A stretch of 64,000 bases of DNA from Roseateles subflavus. Lineage in GTDB: Bacteria; Pseudomonadota; Gammaproteobacteria; Burkholderiales; Burkholderiaceae_C. Positions 42,064 through 50,988 of this stretch are shown piece by piece. The notes beneath the pieces were generated by a model, which saw only the letters and a program-made list of their open reading frames with translations, did no database searches and had not been told where the DNA came from. Location: NCBI RefSeq assembly GCF_030285365.1, contig NZ_JASVDS010000002.1, positions 682,001 through 746,000 on the forward strand, in the 5' to 3' direction. The number at the start of each line of letters is the position of its first letter. The stretch's first letter is position 1. Both the position numbers and the translations under genes were made by a program.

Positions 42064-43919
42064 TCGCGCGCCGGCGTCGGCTGGCTCGTGGGTGGGGACG
42101 ACGGGGTCAGGTCTTGCCATTGCTCGATCTGCTCCAGTGCATGGCGGTAGCCTTCGTCCGCGATTTCCTGGGCCCGGGCATAGGCCATCAGCGCATAGCG
42201 GCGCAGGTCGGGCTGCAGGTAGACGTCGGCCTGGGCAATCGTGCGACCGCGCTGGCTGGCTCCGCCGACGTGGCCCGCGGCATAGAGGATGTCGGCGATG
42301 CCCGGCACGGCCGGCGCGCCGCGCCGCAGCAGGGCGCGCAGCCGGCTACCCGGGCTCAGCCGGTGCAGCTGCGGGTCTGCCCGCAGCTCGGCGCGGGCAT
42401 CGACATCGATGGCGATGACCTGCCCGTTGCCCCGCCGGCGCTCCAGGGGTGTGCCCAGGCGCACGCGCATCGCCTGCACGGGCACGTTCTCCAGGATGGC
42501 GCCGTCCACGAGCAGCTCGCCGTCGTGCAACACCGGGGGCAGCAGGCCGGCGGGGGAGTTGCTGGCCAGCACGGCGCGCCACAGCGGGCCGTGGTCGAGC
42601 ACCGTGGTGCTGCCGCGGCTCAGGTTGCAGCTGGCGGCGAAGAAGGGCCGCCACAGGCGCTCGATCTGCTGCTCGCCGAACAGCGCGCGCAGGTCCCGCT
42701 CGATGCGCCGGCCGCCGACGAGCGAGACCAGCGGCAGCGTCAGTCGCTCGCCGCCGGTGGCGAAGCGGCGCGTCTGCGCCAGCACCGTGGCGATGTCGTG
42801 CCCCTGGGCCAGCTGGGCGCCGATCAGCGCGCCCATGCTGTTGCCGCCGATCAGGTCCACCGGCACGCCGGCCTCGCGCAGCGCGCGCAGCACGCCCAGG
42901 TGCGCGAAGCCGCGGGCACCGCCGCCGCCCAGCACGAGCCCCACGGCCTGGCCGGTGAGGAAGCGCGCCAGGCGCGCCACGTCCTCGTCGTGGCCCTCGC
43001 GCAGGGGATAGATGCGCTCCAGTGACCGCCCGCCGGCCCAGGGCGCCGGCGCCTCGGCCTCGCGCGCGTCGGCCGGATGCAGCAGGGCCAGGTGCTGGCG
43101 CTTGAGTGACCAGCCCGTCTCCTGCTGCAACTGTCGCTCGATCGCGCTCAGCCCGGCAGGGGCGCCGGCGCGCCCCACGAGCACGAGCTGGTCAGCGTGG
43201 CGGAAGGCGTAGCGGGTCCAGTCGCTGCAGACGGCATCGGCCTCGTAGACCAGGTAGTCGTGGCTGTCGTCGAGTTCCAGCAGCCGCTCGCGCGGCCAGG
43301 GCTGGCCGTCCAGTTGCAGCGTGGCCTCGGGACCGCGCTCCAGCAGGTGGCCGGCGTGCCCCAGACGCCCGAGTGCGCCGCTCAGGCGGCGGGCAAGCGC
43401 GGCGGCGGCGTGGCAGGTCGCGGGATCGGGGGCCAGCGGCACGACCAGAAAGGTCTGGGCCAGCCGCTGCTCGCCGCTGTCCGAGGGGCCGCGCAGGCGG
43501 TCGGCCACCGTCTTGATCATCACCCGGTTCAGCTCGAGCGGATGCTGCAGGAGCAGCCCTTCGTAGGCCGGCCGGTCCAGCAGCGCGACGACGGAATCGC
43601 GCAGGGCCGTGACGTGCTGGGCGCGCGCCTGCTGCAGGATCATGGCCAGCTCGCCCACGCTCTGGCCCGGATGGAACTGGTTGTAGAGCAGCAGCTCGCC
43701 GGCCGGTGTCTGGCGCCAGGCCCGCAGGCCGCCGCTGAGCACCACGGCCATGCTGTCCGCCGGCTCGCCCTCGTGGAAGAGGGGGCTGCCGCCCGGGACG
43801 GCGTGCAGCCGCATGGCAGCCGCCAGGGCCAGCCGCAGGGCATCGGACAGCGGGCCGAACACCGGGCTGCTGCGCAGCATGGCGGCGATGCGTTCCCTGA
43901 CCTGTGCCGACTCGTCCAC
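42060..43919 (-). CDS. Patatin-like phospholipase with N-terminal cyclic-nucleotide-binding domain
   Basis: 619 residues. The first ~140 form a cNMP-binding beta-roll (GSPLFHEGEPADSMAVVLSGGLRAW, YNQFHPGQSVGELAMIL). A middle segment of about 170 residues precedes a patatin domain with the oxyanion loop GGGGARGFAHLGVLRAL, the nucleophile elbow G359-NS361-M-G and the catalytic Asp in VDGAILENVP (D472). This resembles neuropathy-target-esterase proteins, which hydrolyse phospholipids or lysophospholipids. GTG 43919 has GGGGAG upstream; the longer frame before it is unlikely. First gene of the NRPS operon: it could free fatty acids for the NRPS or remodel lipid around its product. Confidence 0.92.
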   Translation of the reverse strand: MDESAQVRERIAAMLRSSPVFGPLSDALRLALAAAMRLHAVPGGSPLFHEGEPADSMAVVLSGGLRAWRQTPAGELLLYNQFHPGQSVGELAMILQQARAQHVTALRDSVVALLDRPAYEGLLLQHPLELNRVMIKTVADRLRGPSDSGEQRLAQTFLVVPLAPDPATCHAAAALARRLSGALGRLGHAGHLLERGPEATLQLDGQPWPRERLLELDDSHDYLVYEADAVCSDWTRYAFRHADQLVLVGRAGAPAGLSAIERQLQQETGWSLKRQHLALLHPADAREAEAPAPWAGGRSLERIYPLREGHDEDVARLARFLTGQAVGLVLGGGGARGFAHLGVLRALREAGVPVDLIGGNSMGALIGAQLAQGHDIATVLAQTRRFATGGERLTLPLVSLVGGRRIERDLRALFGEQQIERLWRPFFAASCNLSRGSTTVLDHGPLWRAVLASNSPAGLLPPVLHDGELLVDGAILENVPVQAMRVRLGTPLERRRGNGQVIAIDVDARAELRADPQLHRLSPGSRLRALLRRGAPAVPGIADILYAAGHVGGASQRGRTIAQADVYLQPDLRRYALMAYARAQEIADEGYRHALEQIEQWQDLTPSSPPTSQPTPARE

Positions 43920-44104
43920 GTGCGACTCCCCGGGGTGGGCGCCGGCCCCGCAGCCGGGCGCTGGTGCATTGTGGCACCGCCCCTCTGGCGTCGCGGGCAA
44001 GACGTGGCCCCGGCGCCGCAGCCTGTCTGCGGGACGCGGCAGCGGCGCTCGGCCGGCCGGGCCCGGCACGGGGCGCACCGGCGAGGTCAATAGAATGCCG
44101 CGCC

Positions 44105-45094
44105 ATGCGAACGTCTGCTTTCCCGACTCCTGCCGCCTCCGGGCGCCCCGGCCCTCAGGCCGCCACCCGCCGCGGCGCCCTGGCCGCGCTGCTGGCGCTG
44201 GGCCTGGCCGCCTGTGCCACGGCGCCCACGCGCCAGGCTGCCCCCGAGACGCCGCCGCCGGCCCAGCCCGTGCAGCCGGTGGACCCCATCGTCCCGCTGC
44301 CGCCGCCGAAGCCGCCCAAGGTCGGCCTGGCCCTGGGCGGCGGCGCGGCGCGGGGCTTCGCGCACATCGGCGTGATCCAGGTGCTGGAAGAGAACGGCAT
44401 CAAGGTGGACCTCGTGGCGGGCACCTCGGCGGGCAGTCTGGTGGCGTCGATGTATGCGTCGGGCAAGAACGGCAAGGAGCTGGCCCAGATGGCCGAGTCC
44501 ATGGACGAGGGCGCCATCACCGACTGGGCCTTCCCCACGCGCGGGCTGATCCGCGGCGAGGCGCTGGCGCGCTTCGTGCGCGAGAAGACGGGCAACCGCC
44601 TGATCGAGCAGATGCCCCTGCCGCTGGGCATCGTCGCGACCGACCTCTCCGACGGCTCCCCCATCCTCTTCCGCACCGGGGACACCGGCGCGGCGGTCCG
44701 GGCCTCCAGCTCGGTGCCGGCCGTGTTCCAGCCGGTGAAGATCGGCCAGCGCGAGTACGTGGACGGCGGCCTCGTCGCGCCGGTGCCGGTGCGCTATGCC
44801 AAGCAGATGGGGGCCGAGCTGGTGATCGCGGTCGACATCTCCGAGCCGCCCGAGCCCAAGCCGCCCGGTGATGCGATGCGCATGCTGCTGCAGACCTTCT
44901 CGATCATGGGCCGCTCGATCAACAACTTCGAGCTGCGCGAGGCCGACGTCATCATCCGCCCGAAGCTGGAGGGCGTGGGCAGCGCGGACTTCTCCGCCCG
45001 CAAGCGCAGCATCCAGGCCGGGCGCGACGCCGCGCAGGCGGCGCTGCCCCAGCTGCGCCAGCGGATCGCGGCTAAGACGCGAACAGGTAGATGA
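44105..45094 (+). CDS. Patatin-like phospholipase lipoprotein (RssA/YchK-like)
   Basis: 329 residues. A lipoprotein signal peptide ends in LAAC with Cys 37, followed by a Pro-rich linker (PETPPPAQPVQPVDPIVPLP). The patatin domain has GLALGGGAARGFAHIGVIQVL, nucleophile S108 in GTSAGSL and Asp 220 in VDGGLVAPVPV. It likely acts as a lipid acyl hydrolase tethered to the envelope. It is divergent from the cNMP-binding patatin of the NRPS operon (185-base shared gap), so two members of the same superfamily stand head to head. It overlaps the 3' end of the convergent DUF3667 gene by 23 bases. Confidence 0.93.
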   Translation: MRTSAFPTPAASGRPGPQAATRRGALAALLALGLAACATAPTRQAAPETPPPAQPVQPVDPIVPLPPPKPPKVGLALGGGAARGFAHIGVIQVLEENGIKVDLVAGTSAGSLVASMYASGKNGKELAQMAESMDEGAITDWAFPTRGLIRGEALARFVREKTGNRLIEQMPLPLGIVATDLSDGSPILFRTGDTGAAVRASSSVPAVFQPVKIGQREYVDGGLVAPVPVRYAKQMGAELVIAVDISEPPEPKPPGDAMRMLLQTFSIMGRSINNFELREADVIIRPKLEGVGSADFSARKRSIQAGRDAAQAALPQLRQRIAAKTRTGR

Positions 45095-46088
45095 ACATGG
45101 CCGCGAGCACCACGGCCAGGCTCACGGTGTAGGCCATCATCAGGGCCAGCGCCCGGGGGAGCGTGCTCCACCAGCGGGTGCCGTAGGCGCGGTGCAGGGC
45201 GATCAGGGGGTGGACCATGATCGCCATGCCGCAGAACACGGCCACGGGCTCGAGCTTCACCGTCAGCAGCGCCAGCATCGCGAACCAGAACGCGTGCTGG
45301 TGCAGCGCGAAGACGAGGTGCTCGGTGTAGCGGCGGCGCTTGTCCACGTAGAAGAGCTTCAGCCACAGGGCGAATGCGGGCAGCAGGACGAACATCGCCT
45401 GCCCGAGGTGGTCCAGCGCCCGGGAGGGCAGGTCCGCGAATTCGCGCATCAGCGTGGCCTGGTCGGCCATGAGGCGGCGCTCGAGGCGCTCGCAGAAGCG
45501 CGGGCTCAGCCCCTCGCAGTAGAACTTCCCCTCGTGCGTGCCCGCGCGCCAGGGCCCGAGCTCGATCAGCGTCATCTCCCGGCGGTCCCCCTCGTCGATC
45601 ACCAGCGGCGGCTGCGGTCCGATCACCACGCCCCCCTGGGGCTGGGTCCGGAGGCCGGGGGACGCCGAGGCACCGGCGGCGGACGCGGCGGAGGCGGCCG
45701 ATGCCGCGGAGGCTGCGGATGCCGGGCCTTCGACGGTCCACTCCAGCTGCTGCGTGAAGCGCAGCGCCAGCAGCAGCACGAGCGAGACGGTGAGGTACAG
45801 CCGCAGCGGCAGCACGTAATGGCGGCGGCGGCCCGCCCAGTACTCGAGGGTCAGCTGCCCCGGCAGCAGGACGAGGCGCCAGAGCGTGCGCCACAGCGCG
45901 CCCTCCGTCGAGAAGTAGGCGCCGCCGAACTGCTGCAGGAACTCGCCCAGCGTGGGCGCCTTGATCTCCGTTTCCTGGCCGCAGGCGCTGCAGAAGCGCG
46001 GGCGCGGCGAGGCGAGCGGCGTGCCGCAGTTGGCACAGTGGCCGGGCACCGGGGACGGCGCCTGCAGCTGCTTGCGAAACCAGTTCAT
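45072..46088 (-). CDS. DUF3667-like membrane protein with N-terminal zinc ribbon
   Basis: 338 residues. The N-terminus has CANCG and CSACGQE Cys pairs (a zinc ribbon, residues ~18-40), then a DUF3667-type segment (GEFLQQFGGAYFSTEGALWRTLWRLVLLPG) and 4-5 membrane helices. A low-complexity insert of SAA repeats (about 125-150) splits the first membrane region from a periplasmic-type domain. Function is not known. ATG 46088 is chosen because the zinc ribbon follows at once; the longer upstream frame is GC-rich and unlike protein. Confidence 0.8.
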   Translation of the reverse strand: MNWFRKQLQAPSPVPGHCANCGTPLASPRPRFCSACGQETEIKAPTLGEFLQQFGGAYFSTEGALWRTLWRLVLLPGQLTLEYWAGRRRHYVLPLRLYLTVSLVLLLALRFTQQLEWTVEGPASAASAASAASAASAAGASASPGLRTQPQGGVVIGPQPPLVIDEGDRREMTLIELGPWRAGTHEGKFYCEGLSPRFCERLERRLMADQATLMREFADLPSRALDHLGQAMFVLLPAFALWLKLFYVDKRRRYTEHLVFALHQHAFWFAMLALLTVKLEPVAVFCGMAIMVHPLIALHRAYGTRWWSTLPRALALMMAYTVSLAVVLAAMFIYLFAS

Positions 46089-46321
46089 GCGACGACCGTC
46101 CACAGCAGGGAGAGGACGAACCGGCCGAATGGCGGCACGAGGGGGGCCCCGGTCCGCGACGCGCACGCCGGGGGCCGGCTCAGGCGATCGGTCAGGGGAG
46201 GACGGGCGGGCGCATGCATGGTCAGGCGCGGATGCTAGCAGCGCCATGCCGGCCCGACGCCGCCATTCGCACAGGGAGATTCCCGCCCGCGCCGCGTGCC
46301 CCGTACCGCCCGGCCGGCGCA

Positions 46322-46357
46322 TAAAAAAAGCCCGATGCGCGGGGCATCGGGCTTCAA
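46322..46357 (-). terminator. Rho-independent terminator of phasin gene
   Basis: On the minus strand AAGCCCGATGCC and GCATCGGGCTT pair around CCGC and are followed by TTTTTTAT. It lies about 95 bases beyond the phasin stop. Confidence 0.9.
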
Positions 46358-46449
46358 GGGTACCTGGGTGACGCGGCAGGCTGCCGAGCCCCACGGGGTA
46401 CCGAGGAGACAACCATTCAGCGCCGGCGGGCGCTGACCATCGGCGGATC

Positions 46450-47007
46450 TCAGGCGGCGGTGGAGCGCTTGCCGCGCGCACCGTTCTGCGAGGCCTTCAC
46501 GGCGGTGTTGGTCACGGCCTGGAAGTTGGCATCGGCCACTTCGGTGGCCTGCTTGGCCGCCTTCTGGATGTTCTCGATGGCGTTGTTGGCGGCGGCCACG
46601 GCGGACTTCACCAGGGCGACGGCATTCTCCGTGCCAGCCGGGGCGTTCTTGGCGGCGTTGTCCACCACGGCGTTGAACTTGGTCTGCACGTCAGCGAACT
46701 GGGCCTCGGCGACCTTGGCCACTTCGGCATTGGTGGCGGTGGCGATGTCGTAGAGGTGGCGGCTGTAGGCGGCGGCCTTCTCGGCGCTCGGCTGCAGCAG
46801 CGAGGTCTGCAGGGCCAGCAGCTCCTGGGCGTCCTTCACCGACAGGGCGGCCTGGGTGTTCTCGGCGACTTCGGCCAGGGTGGCCTTGGCCACCTGCAGG
46901 TTCAGCTCGACCAGCTTCTCGACGCCTTCGAAGGCCTTGTTGGTCAGGCCGAACAGGGTTTCGACATTGGCCTTGTGTGCGGCGAAGATTTGTTCTGCAG
47001 TCAGCAT
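46450..47007 (-). CDS. phaP: Phasin (PhaP-type polyhydroxyalkanoate granule protein)
   Basis: 185 residues. The phasin pattern is clear: [46 protein letters not shown], then an amphipathic helical body ending in [10 protein letters not shown]. It coats PHA granules and controls their size, so the organism probably stores polyhydroxybutyrate. ATG 47007 has an AGGAG site 7 bases upstream. Two perfect palindromes 70-145 bases before it (47074-47090 and 47132-47152) suit a PhaR-type repressor that is released when PHA is made. Confidence 0.95.
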   Translation of the reverse strand: MLTAEQIFAAHKANVETLFGLTNKAFEGVEKLVELNLQVAKATLAEVAENTQAALSVKDAQELLALQTSLLQPSAEKAAAYSRHLYDIATATNAEVAKVAEAQFADVQTKFNAVVDNAAKNAPAGTENAVALVKSAVAAANNAIENIQKAAKQATEVADANFQAVTNTAVKASQNGARGKRSTAA

Positions 47008-47073
47008 GATGCTCTCCTGAGTCTGGGCGGGGGAACCCGCGGGTGTCCTGATGGATACGTCGTGACAGCGATA

Positions 47074-47152
47074 ATGTTGCACTGCAACATGAATCGCATT
47101 GTGAAGGGCTCGCCGGCCGCTTGCAAGCACTTTTTGCTGCGCCGCAGCAAAA
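47074..47152 (-). promoter_or_regulatory. Two palindromic operators upstream of phasin
   Basis: Operator 1 (47074-47090): ATGTTGCA-C-TGCAACAT, perfect. Operator 2 (47132-47152): arms TTTTGCTGCG and CGCAGCAAAA around one C, perfect. The TTGCTGC-like half sites match those reported for PhaR repressors in PHA systems. Regulation by PhaR is inferred. Confidence 0.7.
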
Positions 47153-47279
47153 GGGGACAAATGTCGCGGCAGGTCACAATCCGCGGGCGTCTTCACAGCG
47201 CTGTCACCCCGCTCTGCTGGGGTGGCGCCCCGGCCTTGTGGAGACCTCCAGAACCCATCCAGGCACGAACACGGGATCC

Positions 47280-48239
47280 ATGCAGGCCTTCCATGCCGAC
47301 GCCCATGCGCTGAATCTGCCGGCGCAGCACCGCTTTCCGCAGGCCAAGTACCGCCTGCTGCGCGAGCGCATCGAGGCCGATCCCGGCGCCGTGTGGCTCT
47401 GCCCCGCGCCGGCGGCGAGCGAGGCCGAGCTCGCCCTGGCGCACGAGCCGGACTACATCGCCCGGGTGCTGGAGGGCCAGCTGAGCGAGGCCGAGCAGCG
47501 CGAGATCGGCTTCCCATGGTCGCCCGCCATGCCGGTGCGCTCCCGGCACTCGGTGGGCGCGACCATCGCGGCGGCCCGCGCCGCCCTGGCCGAGGGCGTG
47601 GCCATGAACCTGGCCGGGGGCACGCATCACGCCTATGCCCACAAGGGCAGCGGCTACTGCGTGTTCAATGACGTGGCGGTGGCGGCGCGTCTGATGCAGG
47701 CCGAGTGGCACCGGGCGCGTGGCAGCAGTCGGCCCGGCCTGCGCGTGCTGATGATCGACCTCGACGTGCACCAGGGCAACGGCACGGCGGCCATCTTCCG
47801 GGACGACCCGAGCGTCTTCACCCTCTCGCTGCACGGAGCGCGCAACTTCCCCTTCCGCAAGGAGGCCAGCAGCCTGGACGTCGAGCTGCCGGACGGCACG
47901 GGCGATGAGGCCTATCTTGCGGCCCTGGACGGGGCCCTGGCCGCGGTGGCGCAGCGCCTGCAGGCGCACCCGCCGGGGCTCGCCTTCTACCTGGCCGGCG
48001 CCGACCCGCACGAGGGCGACCGCCTCGGCCGGCTCAAGCTCACCGCCGCGGGCCTGCTGGCGCGGGACGAGCGCGTGCTGGACTGGCTCTGGCAGCGGCG
48101 TCTGCCCGTCGCCCTGAGCATGGCCGGCGGCTACGGGGCGGACCTCGCCGCCATGGTCGAGGTGCAGTTCGCGACCGTGCGCGCCGCGTCGCGCGCGTGG
48201 CAGCGCTGGCAGGAAGCCGATGGAACAATCGCCCCATGA
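47280..48239 (+). CDS. Histone-deacetylase-family amidohydrolase
   Basis: 319 residues of the arginase/HDAC fold. Motifs: [45 protein letters not shown] and [16 protein letters not shown], which supply the charge-relay His and the zinc ligands (Asp and His of DLDVH, Asp of ADPHEGD). In bacteria such enzymes deacetylate small amides or polyamines (AcuC/AphA-like). ATG 47280 is the first in frame that keeps the usual N-terminus. Its stop overlaps the thioesterase start by 4 bases. Confidence 0.92.
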   Translation: MQAFHADAHALNLPAQHRFPQAKYRLLRERIEADPGAVWLCPAPAASEAELALAHEPDYIARVLEGQLSEAEQREIGFPWSPAMPVRSRHSVGATIAAARAALAEGVAMNLAGGTHHAYAHKGSGYCVFNDVAVAARLMQAEWHRARGSSRPGLRVLMIDLDVHQGNGTAAIFRDDPSVFTLSLHGARNFPFRKEASSLDVELPDGTGDEAYLAALDGALAAVAQRLQAHPPGLAFYLAGADPHEGDRLGRLKLTAAGLLARDERVLDWLWQRRLPVALSMAGGYGADLAAMVEVQFATVRAASRAWQRWQEADGTIAP

Positions 48240-48712
48240 CGACCGCCGCCCCCGCCCCCCGCGCTGACGCCCGGCCCGGCCCCGAGCCCCGCAGTGCCTT
48301 CGCCCGCTTCGTGCCGCTCACCACGCGCTGGATGGACAACGATCTCTACGGCCATCTCAACAACGTCATCTACTACAGCCTCTTCGACACGGCCGTGAAC
48401 CAGTACCTCATCGAGCAGGGGGCTCTGGACCTGCACGGCGGCACGGTGATCGGCCTGGTGGTGGAGACGCGCTGCAACTACTTCGAGTCCCTGGCCTTCC
48501 CGCAGCGCGTGGAAGCAGGCCTGCGCGTGGCGCATCGCGGGCGCTCCAGCGTGCGCTACGAGATCGGCCTGTTCGCCGAGGGCGCGCCGCTGAGCGCCGC
48601 GCGCGGCCACTTCGTCCATGTCTACGTCGACCGCGAGTCGCGCCGCCCCGTGCCGGCCCTGCCCGCGGCCTACCTCAATGCCCTGCAAGCCCTGGAAGGA
48701 TTTCCCCTGTGA
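48236..48712 (+). CDS. Acyl-CoA thioesterase (4HBT hotdog family)
   Basis: 158 residues. The hotdog motif WMDNDLYGHLNNVIYYSLFDTAVNQYL carries the catalytic Asp in the D-x-Y-G-H-x-N-N signature, followed by VVETRCNYFESLAFPQ. It hydrolyses an acyl-CoA or acyl thioester; substrate unknown. It is coupled by a 4-base overlap to the preceding HDAC-like gene and its stop overlaps the nitroreductase start (GTGA), so the three are one operon with the hydroxyacid dehydrogenase. Confidence 0.93.
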   Translation: MTTAAPAPRADARPGPEPRSAFARFVPLTTRWMDNDLYGHLNNVIYYSLFDTAVNQYLIEQGALDLHGGTVIGLVVETRCNYFESLAFPQRVEAGLRVAHRGRSSVRYEIGLFAEGAPLSAARGHFVHVYVDRESRRPVPALPAAYLNALQALEGFPL

Positions 48713-49422
48713 GCGTCTTTGATCGACCCAGCCCCGAGGCCCAGGCGGCCGTGGACGAGGCCATCCGCACCCGCCATTCGATGCGGGCCTTCCTGCCCAC
48801 GCCCGTCCCGCGTGAGACCCTGGAGGACCTCCTGCGCGTGGCCGCCCGCGCGCCGTCCGGCACCAACACCCAGCCCTGGCAGGTGCACGTGCTCACCGGC
48901 GCCGCGCTGCAGCGCCTGAGCGACCGCATCATGGCCGTCTACAACGACCCGGCGGCCCTGGCCGAGCACCAGGAGGAGTACGCCTACTACCCGCGCGAGT
49001 GGACCTCGCCCTACATCGACCGCCGCCGCAAGGTCGGCTGGGACCTGTACGGCCTGCTGGAGATCACCAAGGGCGACAAGGCCCGCATGCACGCGCAGCA
49101 CGGCCGCAACTACCGCTTCTTCGATGCGCCGGTCGGGCTGATCTTCAGCATCGACCGCGTGATGCAGCAGGGCAGCTGGCTCGACTACGGCATGTTCCTC
49201 GAGAACCTCATGGTCGCCGCCCGCGGCCGCGGCCTGCACACCTGCCCGCAGGCGGCCTTCACGCAGTTCCACCGCCTGATCGCCGAGGAGCTGCAGTTCG
49301 CCCCCGAGCAGATGCTGGTGTGCGGCATGGCCCTGGGCTACGCCGACCCCGCGGCCATCGAGAACAGCCTCGTGACCGAGCGCGCCTCGCTGGACGAGTT
49401 CGTCCGTTTCCTCGACACCTGA
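48709..49422 (+). CDS. Nitroreductase family protein
   Basis: 237 residues with the FMN-binding nitroreductase fold: IRTRHSMRAFLPTPVPRETLEDLLRVAARAPSGTNTQPWQVHVL and LENLMVAARGRGLHTCPQAAF, where the RHSMR and PSGTNTQPW segments contact FMN. It reduces a nitro or quinone compound using NAD(P)H. GTG 48709 overlaps the thioesterase stop. It is 8 bases from the next gene, consistent with one operon. Confidence 0.94.
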   Translation: MSVFDRPSPEAQAAVDEAIRTRHSMRAFLPTPVPRETLEDLLRVAARAPSGTNTQPWQVHVLTGAALQRLSDRIMAVYNDPAALAEHQEEYAYYPREWTSPYIDRRRKVGWDLYGLLEITKGDKARMHAQHGRNYRFFDAPVGLIFSIDRVMQQGSWLDYGMFLENLMVAARGRGLHTCPQAAFTQFHRLIAEELQFAPEQMLVCGMALGYADPAAIENSLVTERASLDEFVRFLDT

Positions 49423-49430
49423 GGCGCCCC

Positions 49431-50402
49431 ATGAGCCCCACCAAGCCCGCCGTGTTCGTGGCCCGCCGCATCTTCCCGGACATCGTGGAGCGGCTGCGCG
49501 CGCACGCCGACGTCGACGAGACCGACAGCGACGAGCCGCTGCCGCCCGAGCAGCTGATCCGGCGCCTGCAGGGGAAGACGGGCGTCTTCGCCACCGGCAC
49601 CGAGCGCATCGACGCCGCGCTGCTGGACGCCTGCCCGGACCTGCGCGCCGTCTGCCTGATGACCGTGGGCTACAACAACGTCGACCTGGCGGCCTGCACG
49701 GCCCGCGGCGTGCGCGTGAGCAATGCGCCGGACGTGCTGACCGAGACCACCGCCGACTTCGGCTTCGCACTGATGCTGGCAGCGGCACGCCGCATCAGCG
49801 ACGCGGAGCGCTACCTGCGCGAGGGGCGCTGGCAGCAGTGGCATGTCGACCTGCTCGTGGGAGCGGACATCCACGGCCGCACGCTGGGCATCCTGGGCAT
49901 GGGCCGCATCGGGCAGGCCATTGCGCGGCGCGGCGCGCTGGGCTTCGGCATGCGGGTGATCTATCACAACCGCAGCCGCCTCGCGCCCGCGCTGGAGCAG
50001 CCGCTGGGCGCACGCTGGGTCAGCAAGGACGAGCTGCTGCGCGAGGCCGACCACCTGGTCATCGTCGTGCCCTACAGCCCCGAGGCCCATCACCTGGTGG
50101 ACGCGGACGCCCTGGCGCTCATGAAGCCCACGGCCACGCTGACCAACATCGCGCGCGGCGGCATCGTGGACGACGCCGCCCTGGCCGCGGCGCTGCAGGC
50201 CGGTCGCCTGGCCGCGGCGGGCCTGGACGTGTTCGAGGGCGAGCCCGAGGTGCACCCGGACCTGCTGGCCTGCCGCAACGTCGTGCTGACGCCGCACATC
50301 GCCAGCGCCTCCATTCCCACGCGCCGCGCCATGTGCGACCTGGCGGTGGACAACCTCATCGCCGCGCTGACGGGGGGCGCGATGAAGACGCCGCTGAACT
50401 GA
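49431..50402 (+). CDS. D-2-hydroxyacid dehydrogenase (glyoxylate/2-ketogluconate reductase type)
   Basis: 323 residues. NAD(P) motif GILGMGRIGQAIARR and the catalytic triad regions LTNIARGGIVDDAALAAAL (Arg), DVFEGEPEVHPDLL (Glu) and LTPHIASAS (His) are all present. VGYNNVDLAACTARGV is typical of GhrB-like proteins. It likely reduces glyoxylate or hydroxypyruvate. Final gene of the HDAC-thioesterase-nitroreductase series. Confidence 0.94.
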   Translation: MSPTKPAVFVARRIFPDIVERLRAHADVDETDSDEPLPPEQLIRRLQGKTGVFATGTERIDAALLDACPDLRAVCLMTVGYNNVDLAACTARGVRVSNAPDVLTETTADFGFALMLAAARRISDAERYLREGRWQQWHVDLLVGADIHGRTLGILGMGRIGQAIARRGALGFGMRVIYHNRSRLAPALEQPLGARWVSKDELLREADHLVIVVPYSPEAHHLVDADALALMKPTATLTNIARGGIVDDAALAAALQAGRLAAAGLDVFEGEPEVHPDLLACRNVVLTPHIASASIPTRRAMCDLAVDNLIAALTGGAMKTPLN

Positions 50403-50534
50403 GGCGCCTGCGCGGCCGGGCGTGCCCCTTGCCCAGGGGACGTCCCCCGTTCCGTCGTGACGCCGTGCTGCCGTTCAGGGTACACAGGCGTCAGGCCACG
50501 TCCGTGTTCACCCCTTGTGAAGGAGGAGCCTCCC

Positions 50535-50954
50535 ATGATTGCCTATCTCAGCTTTGACGGCTGCTGCGACGCCGCCCTGGATTTCTATGCGGCCTGCCTC
50601 GGCGGCCGCAAGACCATGCGGTCCACCTATGCGGAGGCGCCGGCCTCGCCCGACATGCCGGCCCCGCCGGACGCCTGGAAGGACCGCATCATGCACGCCC
50701 GCCTGGAGGCCTGCGGGCTGACGCTGATGGGCTCGGACATGCCGCCGGGCATGCCCTTCGAGGGCTACAAGGGCTTCACCCTCACCGTGCCTGCCCGCGA
50801 CAAGGCCGAGGGCGAACGCCTGTTCCGGGCCCTGTCCGACGGCGGCAAGGTCACGATGCCCTATGGCGCGACCTTCTGGTCCCCGGGCTTCGGCATGCTG
50901 GTGGACCGCTTCGGCGTCCCCTGGATGGTGAACACCGAGCCTGCCGCGGCCTGA
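50535..50954 (+). CDS. VOC-family protein, PhnB-like
   Basis: 139 residues with the glyoxalase/VOC fold: SFDGCCDAALDFYAACLGGRK near the start, MHARLEACGLTLMGSDMPPG in the middle and YGATFWSPGFGMLVDRFGVPWMVNTE at the end, as in PhnB/YodN-type proteins. The catalytic metal residues of true glyoxalases are not evident. Function in most bacteria is unknown. A strong GGAGGAG site precedes the ATG. Confidence 0.92.
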   Translation: MIAYLSFDGCCDAALDFYAACLGGRKTMRSTYAEAPASPDMPAPPDAWKDRIMHARLEACGLTLMGSDMPPGMPFEGYKGFTLTVPARDKAEGERLFRALSDGGKVTMPYGATFWSPGFGMLVDRFGVPWMVNTEPAAA

Positions 50955-50988
50955 GCGGTCGGAGCGGTCGGCGGCGCTCAGTCGGCGC

